Source: Leishmania martiniquensis (Eukaryota > Euglenozoa > Kinetoplastea > Trypanosomatida > Trypanosomatidae). Taken from it: a stretch of DNA of 37,500 bases. Location of the stretch: contig NC_090170.1 of the NCBI RefSeq assembly GCF_017916325.1, forward strand, positions 1,490,001 to 1,527,500. Direction: 5' to 3'. Under the pieces are notes generated by a model. That model was given only the letters and a program-made list of their open reading frames with translations. It was not told where the DNA came from and did no database searches. How positions within the stretch are numbered: position 1 is the stretch's first letter; each line of letters begins with the position of its first letter. Below, piece after piece: positions 17,753-26,167 of this stretch. A program made the translations under genes and the position numbers.

Positions 17753-18826
17753 CTACATTAACTCCACGTCACCAACAACGATCATTGCAAAGCAAAACCA
17801 AAACCACCAAAACCGGCGAAAGCCGTCAGCCACTCTTTCGACTCCCTCGAAACGCGAGTGGGCTTTAAGCCAGTTGTATTCAGAAAAATTTGCGGGAATC
17901 TGAATCTCTTTTTTCTCCATGTCAATGTAGTAGGGACGACCTGGTCGTACTACTCTAATTTCCTGGCCCTTCAAAAACCACCGGTAAAGAAAAGCGGATT
18001 TTAGCATGCTAGAAAGGAACTGCTCCAATTCGTCAGGGTTGACAAAGTCAGGGCTAGTTTTCCGCTTAGGGTCATCCCAAAAGCTTGTTTCGAATGAGTT
18101 GAATTTCAGCGTGGCTCCTACTCGAACGCGCACTTTTTCAATATTGGCGGTCTGCCGAGTTTGCTGGTCTTCCATCATCAGCTGTACGGCTTGCAAGCGA
18201 GGAGCGACAGTTGACAGAAATGTCAAGATTTCTTGCGCCGAAGCGGTATCTAAAATCTTGACCGCGCCTGAAGTCCAGTCCACGTGAAAAGCGCTGCAGC
18301 GCTCCTGAACTTTGCGAACAGGGTACACGTCCACAGTCTTTGCCTCACGCTCCTGTAGCAGCCAGTTGGTGAGGGTTCCGGCTGTAATAGTCTTCTCCGC
18401 AAGAGGAATGTTCACAAGGCTGTTATTGCAAGGGTCTTTCACCACATGAATAGACAAGAATGAGAACGCGGCGGTACGCTTGAACATGGAATCATTGTCC
18501 AAGATTCGCTTCGAAAAGCTCGTGTAATCAACTTCATCATCCCATGTGACTCGCTTCCATTTCATCCGCTTTATCAGTTCCTCTGATTCGTAAAACTGCT
18601 GCAAGGCGCGCGACGTGCTGCTCGTGTTAGCCTGCTCTGGTGTCTGATCAACGTTCTCGTTTTTCGACTCTCTTACTGACCGAAAAAAGTCAATGAAGTC
18701 TTTCGTGTAGGCGACAAAGCCCTTTTCCATCTTATAGCGCTCCTTCCGCAAAGCGCGCGTAAGATTTTTCTGTTGAGTGAGCCATTCTAAGACATCTGGC
18801 TGGAACACCAGTCTCCTTGCAGACAT
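17753..18826 (-). CDS. Possible TCAIM-like (DUF4461) protein, otherwise hypothetical
   Basis: The 357-residue protein starts at ATG 18826-18824 (the opening continues 24 bases upstream only to a GTG) and ends at TAG 17755-17753. Several blocks recall the animal mitochondrial protein TCAIM and its DUF4461 domain: TLTNWLLQEREAK, then a stretch of the form SG-x-VKIL followed by FLSTVAPRLQAVQLMMEDQ, and later IQIPANFSEYNWLKAHSRF. This comparison is from memory without an alignment and is tentative. The human protein is near 500 residues, so this one would lack much of the N-terminal part (DUF4460). The N-terminal 50 residues are basic and helical. The last 25 residues contain an aromatic hydrophobic run (FRRFWWFWFCFAMIVVG), which could be a tail anchor or the result of a 3' frameshift. 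Codon use is AT-rich. It is the first intact minus-strand gene of its unit. Confidence 0.75.
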   Translation of the reverse strand: MSARRLVFQPDVLEWLTQQKNLTRALRKERYKMEKGFVAYTKDFIDFFRSVRESKNENVDQTPEQANTSSTSRALQQFYESEELIKRMKWKRVTWDDEVDYTSFSKRILDNDSMFKRTAAFSFLSIHVVKDPCNNSLVNIPLAEKTITAGTLTNWLLQEREAKTVDVYPVRKVQERCSAFHVDWTSGAVKILDTASAQEILTFLSTVAPRLQAVQLMMEDQQTRQTANIEKVRVRVGATLKFNSFETSFWDDPKRKTSPDFVNPDELEQFLSSMLKSAFLYRWFLKGQEIRVVRPGRPYYIDMEKKEIQIPANFSEYNWLKAHSRFEGVERVADGFRRFWWFWFCFAMIVVGDVELM

Positions 18827-19352
18827 GACGTTTTGCTCAGTCAAGTGCACCTCTAGGGAGGCTCAAAAGTGTCGTCGGAAATGGGCAGCTGATCTTCAAG
18901 AAGGGGAGGAGCGAACAATGCAAGTTACAGTGGAGGAGACGAAATGTTGATAACATACAGAGCATACAGCATGCTCTTTGTGAAATAGTATGGGAAAAAA
19001 GAGGCTCGCTATGCGTGCAGAAAACTGTAGGTGGCGGCAGCTGCTTTGCGTGATGATATCGGTGGCTACGCATTGCATTGGAAACCTTTGTCGGATTGCT
19101 CTATACACACTTTTCTTTAGAATGAGAACATAAACGAACTTATACTGTTCTGTTCATGATTTCATGTCTGTTTTTTTTTTACACCTAGATTGCAGTCCTG
19201 TTTCATTTTCTGGGAAGGATAGAGTCACTAAAAGAACGTGAATTGCAAAGAAAGACTGCCGTAACCCTAAGACGAAAAACAACAGTGCAAGGGTGCGCAG
19301 AGAATTCTCCACTGGTGACTAAAAAAAAACAGCATACAATTTCCGTGTCGCT

Positions 19353-19893
19353 TCACAGTCCCATCTCACATACTGATATTGGCTCCTCTCTTTTTTTTCG
19401 AAGAATCACTGAGGGTACCTGGTGTCCCAGAGCCAATGATGTGATAGGCCCATCTGCCACCGCCTCGGTGGACAGAGCCTCCTTATACTCACATCTAGCA
19501 ATTTTAAGATCTGACAAAACTGCTGGGTAGGATGCCATTCTGCGTGACATAGTGGCTCCTGAGACAACCAGAACCTGGGTTCCGTGATTAATGGCAGCCG
19601 CGAGTAAATTCTTGCCAAAGAAATAGCGAAGAGCCACGAAAACTATCTGATTTAGAAAAGTGAAATTCAGCGCACATCCGCTGCTAAATGTACATGCCCC
19701 GGTACTCTCATCTATTGGTTTCAGCGCAAGGCTTTGTTTTCATAAAATTATGGCAGCGCACCTCCAAGTATGCATGGCGGCCATCGCAGTTGTGAATAGC
19801 AGTTTGCAGTGGTGCAGCCTTGTTTTTCTCATTTTCAGGGCGAATGACGCCGAAAGGACCACTTAGAAACTGAAGAGGTCGAAAAGGAGCCAT
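19353..19893 (-). pseudogene. Probable protein-coding relic broken by one frameshift
   Basis: Two consecutive minus-strand frames abut. The first runs from ATG 19893-19891 to TGA 19710-19708 (61 codons, start MAPFRPLQFLSGPFGVIRPE). The second is open from the TGA near 19742 to a TGA at 19355-19353, in another frame, and includes LRYFFGKNLLAAAINHG and VLVVSGATMSRRMASYPAVL. They overlap only at about 19741-19711, so a single shift there would give one product of about 179 residues; the total length is 3n+1, meaning one base too many or two too few. The composition of both halves looks protein-like rather than low-complexity. An AG with pyrimidines just upstream (AG at about 19899-19898) suits a spliced-leader site. 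I do not recognise the family. It may be a true pseudogene, an assembly error, or chance. Confidence 0.4.
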
Positions 19894-20437
19894 GATCTAA
19901 TGGCACACCATGAAATCATCCGCCAGCAAGAAAAATATTTATTATTGTTATTACTTTTTTTCGGAGGAGGAAGCGAAGACCTCAGTGAAAATAAGTGTGT
20001 ACTAGGTGGGAAAGCTGCACTAACTAGATATAATCACTTCACGTACACAAAGCAACATAGGGAGGTTACGAAAAAGCCAGTGGGTTACCCATAGGAAAAA
20101 AATGCACAAAACTCAGTAGAAGACTGAAAGTACCTGATCACATTAAACGCAGAACTTTCACTCCAGGCCCTAGCGATTGCGATATGCGGTTCCGAAGTTT
20201 TTGCCTCCCCCTTCCAGCTAAAAGTGTGCACGTACTACAGACGCGCAACCTTTGAAGTCTACGGAATACAAGCTAATTTGTCGCATGGTTTACGTTCGCC
20301 GATAAACTTTTTTTTTCACGCACCGAAAAAGTTGTGTGAAAGATGAAGGACATATTTATCACTGCACTTTTTCTTTACGCAGGTGCTTAACGCCACAGTA
20401 CCAATAAATTCACGACTCTCTAAAACAGTAGTGCACA

Positions 20438-20695
20438 ATGGATAATACGCTGTCCGAGGACTTTTTTAGCAAGAAAGCTGTACGCAGTCCCCAAGAAGGA
20501 CGAAAGCACTCCCTCAAACGATCGTTCCCCCCCCCAATCCTTACCAGGACACCGCTCCCTCAATTAGCCAACTCTCGCTTTGCGCACCACATTCCTCCAA
20601 CAGGCTTGCTGAGAAAGGACTGCGCCCCGTCCTTTCCACGTCAGCTACCCTCTTCTCTCCTAAGCAAAATTGTAGCAGGGCCCTGGGCCGCATAA
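20438..20695 (+). CDS. Doubtful small plus-strand ORF in the strand-switch region
   Basis: An 85-codon frame begins with ATG 20438-20440 (MDNTLSEDFFSKKAVRSPQE) and is rich in Ser, Pro and Arg. Upstream, a pyrimidine run and AG at about 20380-20383 could act as a splice acceptor. No domain, membrane segment or known family is visible, and the C-terminal half may be a chance reading. It is listed only because it has an ATG and a plausible acceptor and lies on the strand of the rightward unit. Confidence 0.15.
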   Translation: MDNTLSEDFFSKKAVRSPQEGRKHSLKRSFPPPILTRTPLPQLANSRFAHHIPPTGLLRKDCAPSFPRQLPSSLLSKIVAGPWAA

Positions 20696-20844
20696 CCAAA
20701 ATATATGGCCATGTCTGCCGCGTTTTGCCACAAAACAGTACTAACTGCTACAAAAATTCATATTTATATTCTTTGCCCTACCCAGGAGTAAAAACCTTAA
20801 CATCACATTTGTTGGCGTCCCCCATTTTCCGCTATACTGCCAGA

Positions 20845-21150
20845 GTTCAGCACCCCCTCTGCCGCCGACGCTACGCACCCCCGCCTCAGAGGGTGCGGCT
20901 GGCACGCACGCATCATGCCGCGCGCCGCCTGTTGCACCCCGCAGGGCGGCTCAGGCACGCTGCACCAGCAGGCAGCGAGAGGATCGGGCGAGACGCATTT
21001 GAGCCACCATGGCGCTCAGGCCATCATGTGGATGGCACGAGCACGTCCCTTGGCGCAGGTCACTCTGACCTCCCCACACCGCGGGCACTTGGCCCGGTCA
21101 CCACCAGAGGTAGTGTTCGGCATGAGGCAGCGGAATACGAGATAAACTGC
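20845..21150. repeat. GC-rich block, candidate degenerate SIDER-like retroposon
   Basis: Within AT-rich surroundings about 300 bases change abruptly to GC-rich sequence, from the CTCTGCCGCCGACGCTACGC region to the GAGGCAGCGGAATACGAGA region. Segments such as GAGCCACCATGGCGCTCAGG and CATCATGTGGATGGCACGAG recall the short degenerate retroposons (SIDERs) scattered in Leishmania intergenic DNA; this is a recollection, not a search result. A 186-codon frame (20725-21285) spans the block but is Arg/His/Pro-rich and changes character at its edges, so I read it as non-coding. If correct, the element lies just upstream of the SMPD4-like gene's splice acceptor. Its ends, orientation and family are undetermined. 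Confidence 0.4.
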
Positions 21151-21300
21151 TGCGCTCCCTCACAGAGTGAATCCCTAGGCCCACTGATGCTGTGCACTGG
21201 GGTAGACAGCACTTTTCTGTATATCATAGCGCTTGCGCTGACCGAGAGTCCTCACTGGTCGCACGGCCTCCGAAGCGTCGATTGAGTTCAGTGTGACCTC

Positions 21301-21390
21301 TGCATCTTCGTTTCTTCATCTTCCTTTCTTTTCTGTTTCGCTTGTTTTTCATTGGCTGTGGGCCGACCCCGAAAGCCCTGGAGATCAAAG
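21301..21390 (+). promoter_or_regulatory. Polypyrimidine tract and AG acceptors for the SMPD4-like gene
   Basis: Bases 21301-21350 are a strong pyrimidine tract (for example TTTCTTCATCTTCCTTTCTT). AG dinucleotides follow at 21374-21375, 21382-21383 and 21389-21390, leaving 24-39 bases to the ATG at 21415. This is the standard kinetoplastid trans-splicing layout and supports that start codon. Confidence 0.5.
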
Positions 21391-21414
21391 GGTGAACTCG
21401 TGAAGGATTAAACG

Positions 21415-23829
21415 ATGATAGATTTTAGGGATATTGCTGCCGAGGAGCAAATCAAAAGCTTTTCGAACTACTTTGATGGAGTAAATTACCCCCAGCAGCC
21501 GCTCAGTCCAGACGCGAAGGCATTTTTTGGACGATTCTTCGGCGGCTCTGGTTTTGTGAGCTTTTGCGATGCGCTTTTCGGCCCGTACGACAAAAAGTAC
21601 TCTGCTGATGAGGAGGAAATGTGCTGGATGGATTACGCAAATCTGGCACCGACAAAGAGCTTAGCAGTAACCCTACTCGGGCTGATTCATCCTAGTTCTA
21701 CATTCATTTCTGCATTGGAGGCGCTGTCGTTACCATCAGCGACATTCAGTTCGCGTCTGAAAAAGGGGTGGAAAAACGTGACTGCAGCTCGGTCTGCTTC
21801 ACTGTACTTATTTGACCTACCCCTCTTGGCCTTGCATCCGCAGTTTTTCAAACTAGTCAGCGAGCCTGCAGACTCGAACATGTATGTGCTTCCTCGATCT
21901 CGCTGCCATCCCATCTTTCTCGTGCCATTTTGGGACCCGCCAGTGGTTACGAGAAAAGAGGCTAGCTATCAGCAGGTTCTGACGTCTCTACCGTGCTTGC
22001 CAATGGGCTATTTTCTGTTCCGACTTTTGCTATTCGGCATGAAAAGGATTCAGCAGACGAGCGCTGACTTCCTTGCCTGGAGAACGAATGCCAATATTGT
22101 TACTTTGATATGGCGAGCTAAGGAAAAGATTCATTCAGCCTTCTTCAAGAATATCCCAGTCGAAATGCCATTCTACGCGCAACTATTGCAATCTTACATT
22201 CAGATTTATGTCTCTACAGCTCTTCCTCGTCACCTTAGCAGCAAATCAAGTATTGCAGACATAACTTGGACTACCAATGATGCTATTGCGTCGATTTTAA
22301 TATTGGCGCCAGATTTGTTGGCGCACAGGGAGGTGCTGCAACCAGCCAGGGAAATCGACAGGTTTTCGTGCAAAAATCCGGAAACTCTTGCGCAGATTCT
22401 TTTTGTGATACCTCTCTACACTCGCATGGTATACGCAATGTCGGAAGAAAGCAGCAGCTCTCCTTTTCTGGAGTGCTCAGCAATCACTCCACAGGACTAC
22501 CCGGTAAGTTCAATATCCAAGTCTCAAAACGACATTGAGAACATTCGCAGAACACTTTATAGAAATTGCCTATGCGTTTTGCGAGATTGCCTCCTGTCTC
22601 TGGAATTAGAGCCACACTGCAAACATTCTCACTTCACTTACTGTCTTGAGCTATGGGCCGTACTTATGAATCCTTTCGAGAAGCAGAAAAAGATGGCCCC
22701 GCCGCAATATGTGACCCAACATTTCGAGTCCTTTGGATTTATCATGGTAGATGTGCTGAACATGATCGTAAAAAGCTCTTTTGTTTATTCAGTAACAGAG
22801 GCTGGTGCGAAGGTCTTGAAAAAGTGCTTTCTGCTGATGAGCCAGGACCCTGTAGTCAGCCTTCTAGCGGAAATCAACGCATCACAGTCATCGTCGCATA
22901 CGCTCGCAGAGATGCTGGCCCGCCACTTTGTTTTGAATTGGAGCGGGAGTGACGGCAGCATTCAGCTACCGAATCTGCACGGCGGCACGACTTGCAGCCT
23001 CGCTGCTCGAGCATATGTTTCCCTAGAAAGATCGATAACCGACGACGCAACGGAGGTGGTGCAGAGGGAATTGAAAGAGACACTTAGTTTGATGATGTGC
23101 ATCTTTCCGCGAATCGTACAGTTTCTGGACACGTGGCGCGCCTCAGAGAAAGCCGCACCGAAGAGTGCGAACTTCATGTTTGTGCCCGCTAGGACAGTTG
23201 CTAGACCACTCACGGAGAGCGAAAAGTCTTGTTTTTTTCGAGGAGGCAAAAGCAATCAGAAGGTTTACGCTAAAGGTTTGCTTCTTCCTATTCACAACGG
23301 GCATGCTCCCGGTAATCGCCACCCCAGCGTACAAACAAGCCTGCGCAACGAAATACCTGCGCTGCTCGGGGTTTCTAGATTTTTGGATGCTCTAATCGAG
23401 AGGTGCTTTGAAGAATACTACTCAAGCGTAATACCCAAGTGCGATAATGGGCACAACTTATGGCTTACGTACTCGAAAAAGTACGGCTGTACACATCACG
23501 CTCATGAGCCAGCCATTTGGGAGTGCACTATTTGTGAGACGCTCTACGGTAGCTGTTGTAGAGGGCTTCCGTGCCGGGCGAACGGAAATCGACTTATCCC
23601 GTGCAGTGGGACAAGCAGTGTGGCGCAGCAGTGCTCTGTGTGTGGCCAAGTTGTTCCGGAAGACAGCTGCATATTTACTTGTCAAGAGGAAACTGGTACC
23701 TCTTTTTGTCCAGACTGCGCTTCTCGTCCTTTCAGCGTAAGGTCGATGCGCTGGATCGCCTCTTACCGAACGTGGGCTGTGCTGGTGGGTTTTTGTTTCC
23801 TATGCCTGCTCATCTGCTTTCTACCTTGA
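21415..23829 (+). CDS. SMPD4: SMPD4 / neutral sphingomyelinase 3-like tail-anchored protein with a Cys-rich module
   Basis: The 804-residue protein resembles animal SMPD4 (nSMase3), an ER and nuclear-envelope protein of about 830-870 residues reported as a sphingomyelinase and pore-complex partner. Family-like stretches are LELWAVLMNPFEKQKK followed by a long helical block ending in MSQDPVVSLLAEI, a later HPSVQTSLRNEIPALLGVSR segment, and the end MRWIASYRTWAVLVGFCFLC, which matches the SMPD4 tail in order and type. The comparison is from memory. A hydrophobic tail at residues 786-804 is a C-terminal anchor. Residues 676-768 hold many Cys and His, with CxxC pairs at 704/707, 740/743 and 765/768, suggesting a zinc-binding module that I do not recall in the human protein. 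No classical DNase-I-type sphingomyelinase motifs appear. Codon use is AT-rich. ATG is at 21415; it is the first gene of the rightward unit. Confidence 0.85.
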   Translation: MIDFRDIAAEEQIKSFSNYFDGVNYPQQPLSPDAKAFFGRFFGGSGFVSFCDALFGPYDKKYSADEEEMCWMDYANLAPTKSLAVTLLGLIHPSSTFISALEALSLPSATFSSRLKKGWKNVTAARSASLYLFDLPLLALHPQFFKLVSEPADSNMYVLPRSRCHPIFLVPFWDPPVVTRKEASYQQVLTSLPCLPMGYFLFRLLLFGMKRIQQTSADFLAWRTNANIVTLIWRAKEKIHSAFFKNIPVEMPFYAQLLQSYIQIYVSTALPRHLSSKSSIADITWTTNDAIASILILAPDLLAHREVLQPAREIDRFSCKNPETLAQILFVIPLYTRMVYAMSEESSSSPFLECSAITPQDYPVSSISKSQNDIENIRRTLYRNCLCVLRDCLLSLELEPHCKHSHFTYCLELWAVLMNPFEKQKKMAPPQYVTQHFESFGFIMVDVLNMIVKSSFVYSVTEAGAKVLKKCFLLMSQDPVVSLLAEINASQSSSHTLAEMLARHFVLNWSGSDGSIQLPNLHGGTTCSLAARAYVSLERSITDDATEVVQRELKETLSLMMCIFPRIVQFLDTWRASEKAAPKSANFMFVPARTVARPLTESEKSCFFRGGKSNQKVYAKGLLLPIHNGHAPGNRHPSVQTSLRNEIPALLGVSRFLDALIERCFEEYYSSVIPKCDNGHNLWLTYSKKYGCTHHAHEPAIWECTICETLYGSCCRGLPCRANGNRLIPCSGTSSVAQQCSVCGQVVPEDSCIFTCQEETGTSFCPDCASRPFSVRSMRWIASYRTWAVLVGFCFLCLLICFLP

Positions 23830-24736
23830 ACTTCGTAGGCACCTGTGTAAGGCACTAATCAAGGACGCAGAGGCTTGTGTTCGGCTTTTGAAGAGTGTGA
23901 GAACCGTTTTCTTTTCGATGTGCTAGTAGGTGCACCTGACCTTGTCCCTACCAGATGCGAGTAGCCATAATTCGTGCAGATGCACCATACAGCACTGAAA
24001 ACGTTTATCGGCATTGAAAGCTGCAGTTTCTTACTTCTTTTGCTTAGCTGCAGAGAAGTAGCACGCTTGAAAAGACAGAAAAATGCTATACTATGCCTTT
24101 GCAGAAAGAAAGTGCTGCCTCACTAGCTTTACTGGGGAATCCTAGACGATTCGACTCACACGCACGGTGAACTACGTGCGTTGACCTGCACTTGCACAGC
24201 TTTAGCGGCTCCAAACGCATCGTGTGTTGGAATGTTCCTATCGAAATGATGCTTTCTGCGCCTCACGAGTTTCTCATCTGCTCTACTCTTGTGGCGCTTT
24301 CATATTCGCTTGCTCAAGACCCTCGGTGCCAAGGTACGCCTGCCTTACAGAGCGGTGAGCACATCATTTTTCACTCATAGGTGTTTTGTTCAGTTTCGGA
24401 TGCTCTTCTTCTATCGGCACCGCTTTGCTTCCTTCATCTTTGCTCACTTGGCCTCTGCTTTGTAGCCAGCAGCGGTGCTCAAGCTTCGGTTTGGGTTGTA
24501 GTTCATGAAAGAAAGAGAGCTGAGCAAATCAACCTCAAAATCGAAAGCCTTTGCGTCGCTTGCTCCCCAAGAATAATTTGTGGCTGTCAGTATTTTCTCT
24601 CCTAGGTATGCTACATAGCTATTGTTGCTCTTTTTACTGCTGCTCTGCGAACTTGGACCCTAAGGGCGACAATAAATTTGCTGGTGCAGCATAGGTGGCG
24701 GTGAGGTGCCCAAGCGCGCTGGTCTTCTTGCCCATT
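23830..24736. other. Intergenic spacer (UTRs)
   Basis: This 0.9 kb holds the 3' UTR of the SMPD4-like gene and the 5' UTR of the SHIPPO gene. Likely splice signals are the pyrimidine run ending at AG 24604-24605 and the run at about 24621-24650 followed by AG at 24663-24664. Small frames (62 and 74 codons) start from TTG or lack motifs and are not supported. Confidence 0.55.
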
Positions 24737-26167
24737 ATGGAGGAGCTTCCCTTGCTGAGAGCCAAGGGGAATCAAGTGAGGGGAACAACTGGTGCGTCTG
24801 TCGGGCCTGGGTCGTATGATCTCAATAAGCATGCCGTGGCCAACTCTAGTTGCGCTCCTTTCAACACAACCAGTGCTCGGCAGAACTTTCTCTCCGCCGA
24901 TCACGAGCTTCCCGGGCCTGGCGCATATAACATACCTGCGGTACAAAGCGATCAGTCTTTTGGAGTGGGATCACAGCCTTTTGTGTCGGAATCCTCTCGC
25001 TTTGCCGCAGCAGCCTGCAACGACACTCCGGGGCCTGGCGCCTACGATATCACGGACTATCGGGGCACGTGCAAAAATCCACTAGCGCACACATTCTCTA
25101 GACCGTACGAAAATGCACTCAATACTCAGAGTTCTTGTAGTGTCGGCCCTGGCAGCTACAATCCTAACTACACTGCTGCAGACCGGAGAGTACCCAAAGC
25201 GGCCGAATTTTCAAAGTACAGTAGCCGAGGAATGCCGAGGCCACCGGCGGGCCCGGGCCCTGGAAGCTACGATCCGCCGTTAGCGCTGCGATCGCTTGCC
25301 GCAACAAAGCCGTCCTCAATGTTCGTAACGAAAACCAAGAGGCCTGCGTGTGGCGGCAATGGCTTCACTGACACTCCTGGGCCCGGTACCTACCAGGTAG
25401 GCATGATGTCAGAGCGAGGTGCAACTATTCCTTGCGAGCAGTTTTCGGCCTTTGGCTCTTCCTCCTTGCGTTTTGGCTACGGAAAGGAGGGAGATTTTCC
25501 AGGACCTGGCGCGTACACAGGAGAAATTGCACCGCGTCGTTTTCACCCGAGTACTGGAAACGGCTCTGCAGCTTTCATCTCCGCGTATAACCGCTTTCCA
25601 GGATCCATGGCGGTACCAACGCCGGGCCCGGGAGCTTACGACGCTGAGCACCCACGCCGGTACCACAGCTTCGGCGAGCCCGTGCCGTTTGGATCGACAG
25701 TACCCCGGTTCAGCCCAGTGTGGTCGCAGCACCCGCTCCCAGAGCCGCTTGTGTTTTTCGGAGGCCCCGATAGCGGACGATCCCCGAGTCAGCGAAGGGT
25801 GCGTCCATTCATTCATGGAAAGATCCAGCCATCGAGCGCGCCGCCGCCGCTGCAGAGCCGGGCGTACGATGTACGGTACGACTGGCCAAGGCCAACGTCT
25901 TTGGCGAACACCACGTTTGGCATCTCTGCACGTCCACCTCTTCACCAAAACAGTGAAGTTCCCGGCCCAGGGAGCTACTGTAGGCTGGGTGACGCTGCTC
26001 TTCCTGGGCGACGCTACGCCAACTCTAACTGGGGCCGCGATGTGCGGTTCGCCGAGGTGATGCCGTCGTCAGGCGTACCGGATCCAGGCATGTACTATCG
26101 CACCAGCACCTTTCTAAAGAAGACCTTCAATTCCACGATTGGCTCCGACACTGCGTGGATTGAGTAG
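24737..26167 (+). CDS. SHIPPO / sperm-tail PG-rich repeat protein (STPG2/ODF3-like)
   Basis: The 476-residue protein carries about ten copies of the SHIPPO motif P-G-P-G-x-Y: VGPGSYDL (about 22-29), PGPGAYNI, PGPGAYDI, VGPGSYNP, GPGPGSYDP, PGPGTYQV, PGPGAYTG, PGPGAYDA, PGPGSYCR and a last degenerate PDPGMYYR near the end. Spacing is 30-60 residues with Phe- and Ser-rich linkers such as FSRPYE and FGSSSLRFG. Proteins of this class (ODF3, STPG2 and relatives) are microtubule inner proteins or outer-fibre parts of cilia and flagella; a place in the flagellar axoneme or subpellicular microtubules here is inferred from the family. The in-frame opening extends to a GTG at 24695, but the first ATG is 24737-24739. 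The stop is TAG ending at 26167. No signal peptide or membrane segment is seen. Confidence 0.9.
   Translation: MEELPLLRAKGNQVRGTTGASVGPGSYDLNKHAVANSSCAPFNTTSARQNFLSADHELPGPGAYNIPAVQSDQSFGVGSQPFVSESSRFAAAACNDTPGPGAYDITDYRGTCKNPLAHTFSRPYENALNTQSSCSVGPGSYNPNYTAADRRVPKAAEFSKYSSRGMPRPPAGPGPGSYDPPLALRSLAATKPSSMFVTKTKRPACGGNGFTDTPGPGTYQVGMMSERGATIPCEQFSAFGSSSLRFGYGKEGDFPGPGAYTGEIAPRRFHPSTGNGSAAFISAYNRFPGSMAVPTPGPGAYDAEHPRRYHSFGEPVPFGSTVPRFSPVWSQHPLPEPLVFFGGPDSGRSPSQRRVRPFIHGKIQPSSAPPPLQSRAYDVRYDWPRPTSLANTTFGISARPPLHQNSEVPGPGSYCRLGDAALPGRRYANSNWGRDVRFAEVMPSSGVPDPGMYYRTSTFLKKTFNSTIGSDTAWIE

Larger units (their letters stand above)
18827..21414. promoter_or_regulatory. Divergent strand-switch region, probable bidirectional Pol II transcription start region
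   Basis: All supported genes to the left run on the minus strand and all to the right on the plus strand, so transcription diverges from this 2.6 kb. In trypanosomatids such regions lack defined core promoters and are marked by special histones; two polycistronic RNAs start here. The sequence is AT-rich compared with the clusters and carries homopolymer runs: T10 at 19171-19180, A9 at 19321-19329, T8 at 19391-19398, T7 at 19955-19961 and T9 at 20308-20316. A probable gene relic (19353-19893, minus) and a GC-rich repeat-like block (about 20845-21150) lie inside. If the relic counts as a gene, the start zone narrows to about 19.9-21.3 kb. No tRNA or other Pol III gene was recognised. Confidence 0.75.

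Noticed and set aside
20725..21285. 186-codon plus-strand frame over the GC-rich block
   Set aside because: Arg/His/Pro-rich through the GC-rich part with an abrupt change at both ends; better explained as a non-coding repeat remnant.
18827..21414. Possible tRNA or other Pol III gene in the strand-switch region
   Set aside because: I searched by eye for a B-box-like GGTTCGA and a matching acceptor stem on both strands and found none.
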